From Xanthomonas sp. Leaf131 (GTDB taxonomy: Bacteria > Pseudomonadota > Gammaproteobacteria > Xanthomonadales > Xanthomonadaceae), in contig NZ_LMOG01000018.1 of assembly GCF_001423495.1 (NCBI RefSeq), forward strand, positions 62,001-126,000: a stretch of 64,000 bases of DNA, written 5' to 3'. The translations under genes and the position numbers were made by a program. Below are positions 62,905-64,000 of the stretch, in pieces (the stretch's first letter is position 1; every line of letters starts with the position of its first letter). The notes beneath the pieces are model-generated. The model made no database searches. It saw only the letters and a program-made list of their open reading frames with translations, and was not told the origin of the DNA.

Positions 62905-63005
62905 TTGGGAACCCGCATGGCATAATTCCCGGCTGTTCCGCTTCGGCGGTACCTGAATAGCGAGCGGGCCGCTTGGCGCGCTGGCACCAAACTAGGATGC
63001 ATTGA

Positions 63006-63359
63006 ATGAATCTGCTCGATTTCCTGATCCCCGTCGCCCAGGCGCAGGCCACCGGTGGCGCGCCGGCCGCCGGCCCGATGGGAAGCTTGTCCACCTTCGC
63101 GTTGCCGATCATCCTGATCGCGGTCATGTATTTCCTGATGATCCGCCCGCAGATGAAGCGCCAGAAAGAACACAAGTCGCTGCTGGAGAAGCTCTCGCGC
63201 GGCGATGAAGTCATCACCTCCGGCGGCGTTGCGGGCGTGATCAGCGACATCGGCGACAACTTCATCACCGTGGAAGTGGCCGACAACGTGCGCATCCGCG
63301 TGCAGAAGAGTGCCGTGGGCCATGTGTTGCCCAAGGGCACGCTGAAGTCCGCCAACTAA
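63006..63359 (+). CDS. yajC: Preprotein translocase accessory subunit YajC
   Basis: A 117-residue inner-membrane protein with one transmembrane helix (FALPIILIAVMYFLMIRPQMKR), then a basic/charged cytosolic domain (LSRGDEVITSGGVAGVISDI). It forms a complex with SecD and SecF. It sits in the conserved tgt-yajC-secD order. Confidence 0.96.
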   Translation: MNLLDFLIPVAQAQATGGAPAAGPMGSLSTFALPIILIAVMYFLMIRPQMKRQKEHKSLLEKLSRGDEVITSGGVAGVISDIGDNFITVEVADNVRIRVQKSAVGHVLPKGTLKSAN

Positions 63360-63434
63360 GCGCGGCTTCAAAACGGCTGCGCGCACTGTCAGGCGGGCGC
63401 AGTCGGCTCTCGGAACCGGTGTGTCGCAAGCACG

Positions 63435-63481
63435 CCGGTTCTTGCACACCGCCCGCATCCACCTGACGACCGCTCGCGACC
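63435..63481. repeat. Dispersed 47-bp repeat, copy 2
   Basis: Partner of 48445-48491, aligned without gaps. It lies in the 195-bp gap between yajC and secD, and the secD promoter or leader may overlap it. Confidence 0.5.
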
Positions 63482-63554
63482 TTGGTGTTGGCCGCTTGAA
63501 GTCGTTCTCACTGCTAGGCGCGTCGCCGGGATGGTGTCGCGCGGGACTGTCGCA

Positions 63555-64000
63555 ATGCTCGAATTTCCTCGCTGGAAGTATTTCCTGATCCTGCTGGTGC
63601 TGGCGGTCAGCGCGCTGTACGCGTTGCCCAACATCTACCAGAAAGACCCGTCCGTGCAGATCACCGCCAGCCGCGGTGCCCAACTCGACGACGCATTGCG
63701 TAGCCGCATCGACGCCGACCTCAAGAGCGCCGGCATCACGCCCAAGGCCGTCACCAAGGAAGGCGAGAGCCTGATGGTGCGTCTGCCCAACCTGCAGGCT
63801 CAGACCCGGGCCAACGACGTGCTGCGCCAGCAACTGGGCGAGAACTACACGGTGGCGCTGAACCTGGCCTCGACCGTGCCGGACTGGCTGGCCAAGCTGG
63901 GCGGCCGGCCGATGGTGCTGGGTCTGGACCTGGTCGGCGGCGTGCATTTCGCCATGCAGGTGGATCAGAAAGCCGCGCTGGAAAAGCGTCTTGACGGCTT
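63555..64000 (+). CDS. secD: Protein translocase subunit SecD (5' part only)
   Basis: Open from the ATG at 63555 to the right edge (148 residues). It starts with a transmembrane helix (YFLILLVLAVSALYALPNIY) and reaches the signature LGLDLVGGVHFAMQVD (family LGLDLRGGVHF, with Val in place of Arg). SecD drives late steps of export using the proton gradient. Confidence 0.95.
   Translation, partial: MLEFPRWKYFLILLVLAVSALYALPNIYQKDPSVQITASRGAQLDDALRSRIDADLKSAGITPKAVTKEGESLMVRLPNLQAQTRANDVLRQQLGENYTVALNLASTVPDWLAKLGGRPMVLGLDLVGGVHFAMQVDQKAALEKRLDG

Overview
The window is high-GC DNA from a xanthomonad chromosome, almost certainly Xanthomonas. Gene content, the many TonB-dependent receptors, Ala/Pro-rich protein extensions and GTAG-type and 'gggtgaggg'-type intergenic repeats all fit; species is not resolved. 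No tRNA, rRNA, CRISPR array, IS element or phage gene was seen.

Layout. (1) 1-992: 5' end of ftsY. (2) 1197-9738: a complete trans-4-hydroxyproline (Hyp) catabolic unit: an AraC-type regulator with a PAS-like domain, divergent from 4-hydroxyproline epimerase, a three-subunit D-Hyp dehydrogenase, a DHDPS-family deaminase, alpha-ketoglutarate semialdehyde dehydrogenase and an M24 peptidase. (3) 9855-19165: two DUF885 zinc-peptidase-like proteins, an APC permease, an S9 (DPP-IV-like) peptidase and a GH35 enzyme. (4) 19396-21262: a mini flagellar-rod-like protein and a DUF5694 protein. (5) 21785-41985: a Tat-exported six-hairpin enzyme of unknown family, a TonB receptor, GH121 and GH43 enzymes, a second S9 peptidase, a second TonB receptor and a GH127 beta-L-arabinofuranosidase. 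(6) 42249-48357: htpG, rsmD-coaD, a lipoprotein, a YfhL-type ferredoxin overlapping ggt. (7) 48758-51604: a GH9 cellulase and upp, separated by remnants of a tandem duplication. (8) 51756-56823: a TonB receptor, beta-propeller phytase and metallophosphatase operon (phytate use). (9) 57066-60042: a GT32 glycosyltransferase with a perfect Clp/CRP site, then a class III aminotransferase divergent from an Lrp-type regulator. (10) 60577-64000: queA-tgt-yajC-secD (partial).

How it fits together. GH121, GH43 and GH127 enzymes of this kind strip the short arabinofuranoside chains that plants attach to hydroxyproline in extensins. The same stretch holds peptidases suited to Pro/Hyp-rich peptides, a permease, and the full pathway from free Hyp to alpha-ketoglutarate. 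I read 2-42 kb as one hydroxyproline-rich-glycoprotein (extensin) mineralisation locus: receptors import arabinosylated fragments, glycosidases deglycosylate them, peptidases release Hyp, and the lhp-type operon burns it. A bipartite element, CCGCAT(R)C then 17 nt then CAAGACG, lies upstream of the six-hairpin gene and both receptor genes with identical spacing. A weaker copy precedes the Hyp operon and a half copy precedes the GH9 gene, which suggests a common regulator or promoter class.
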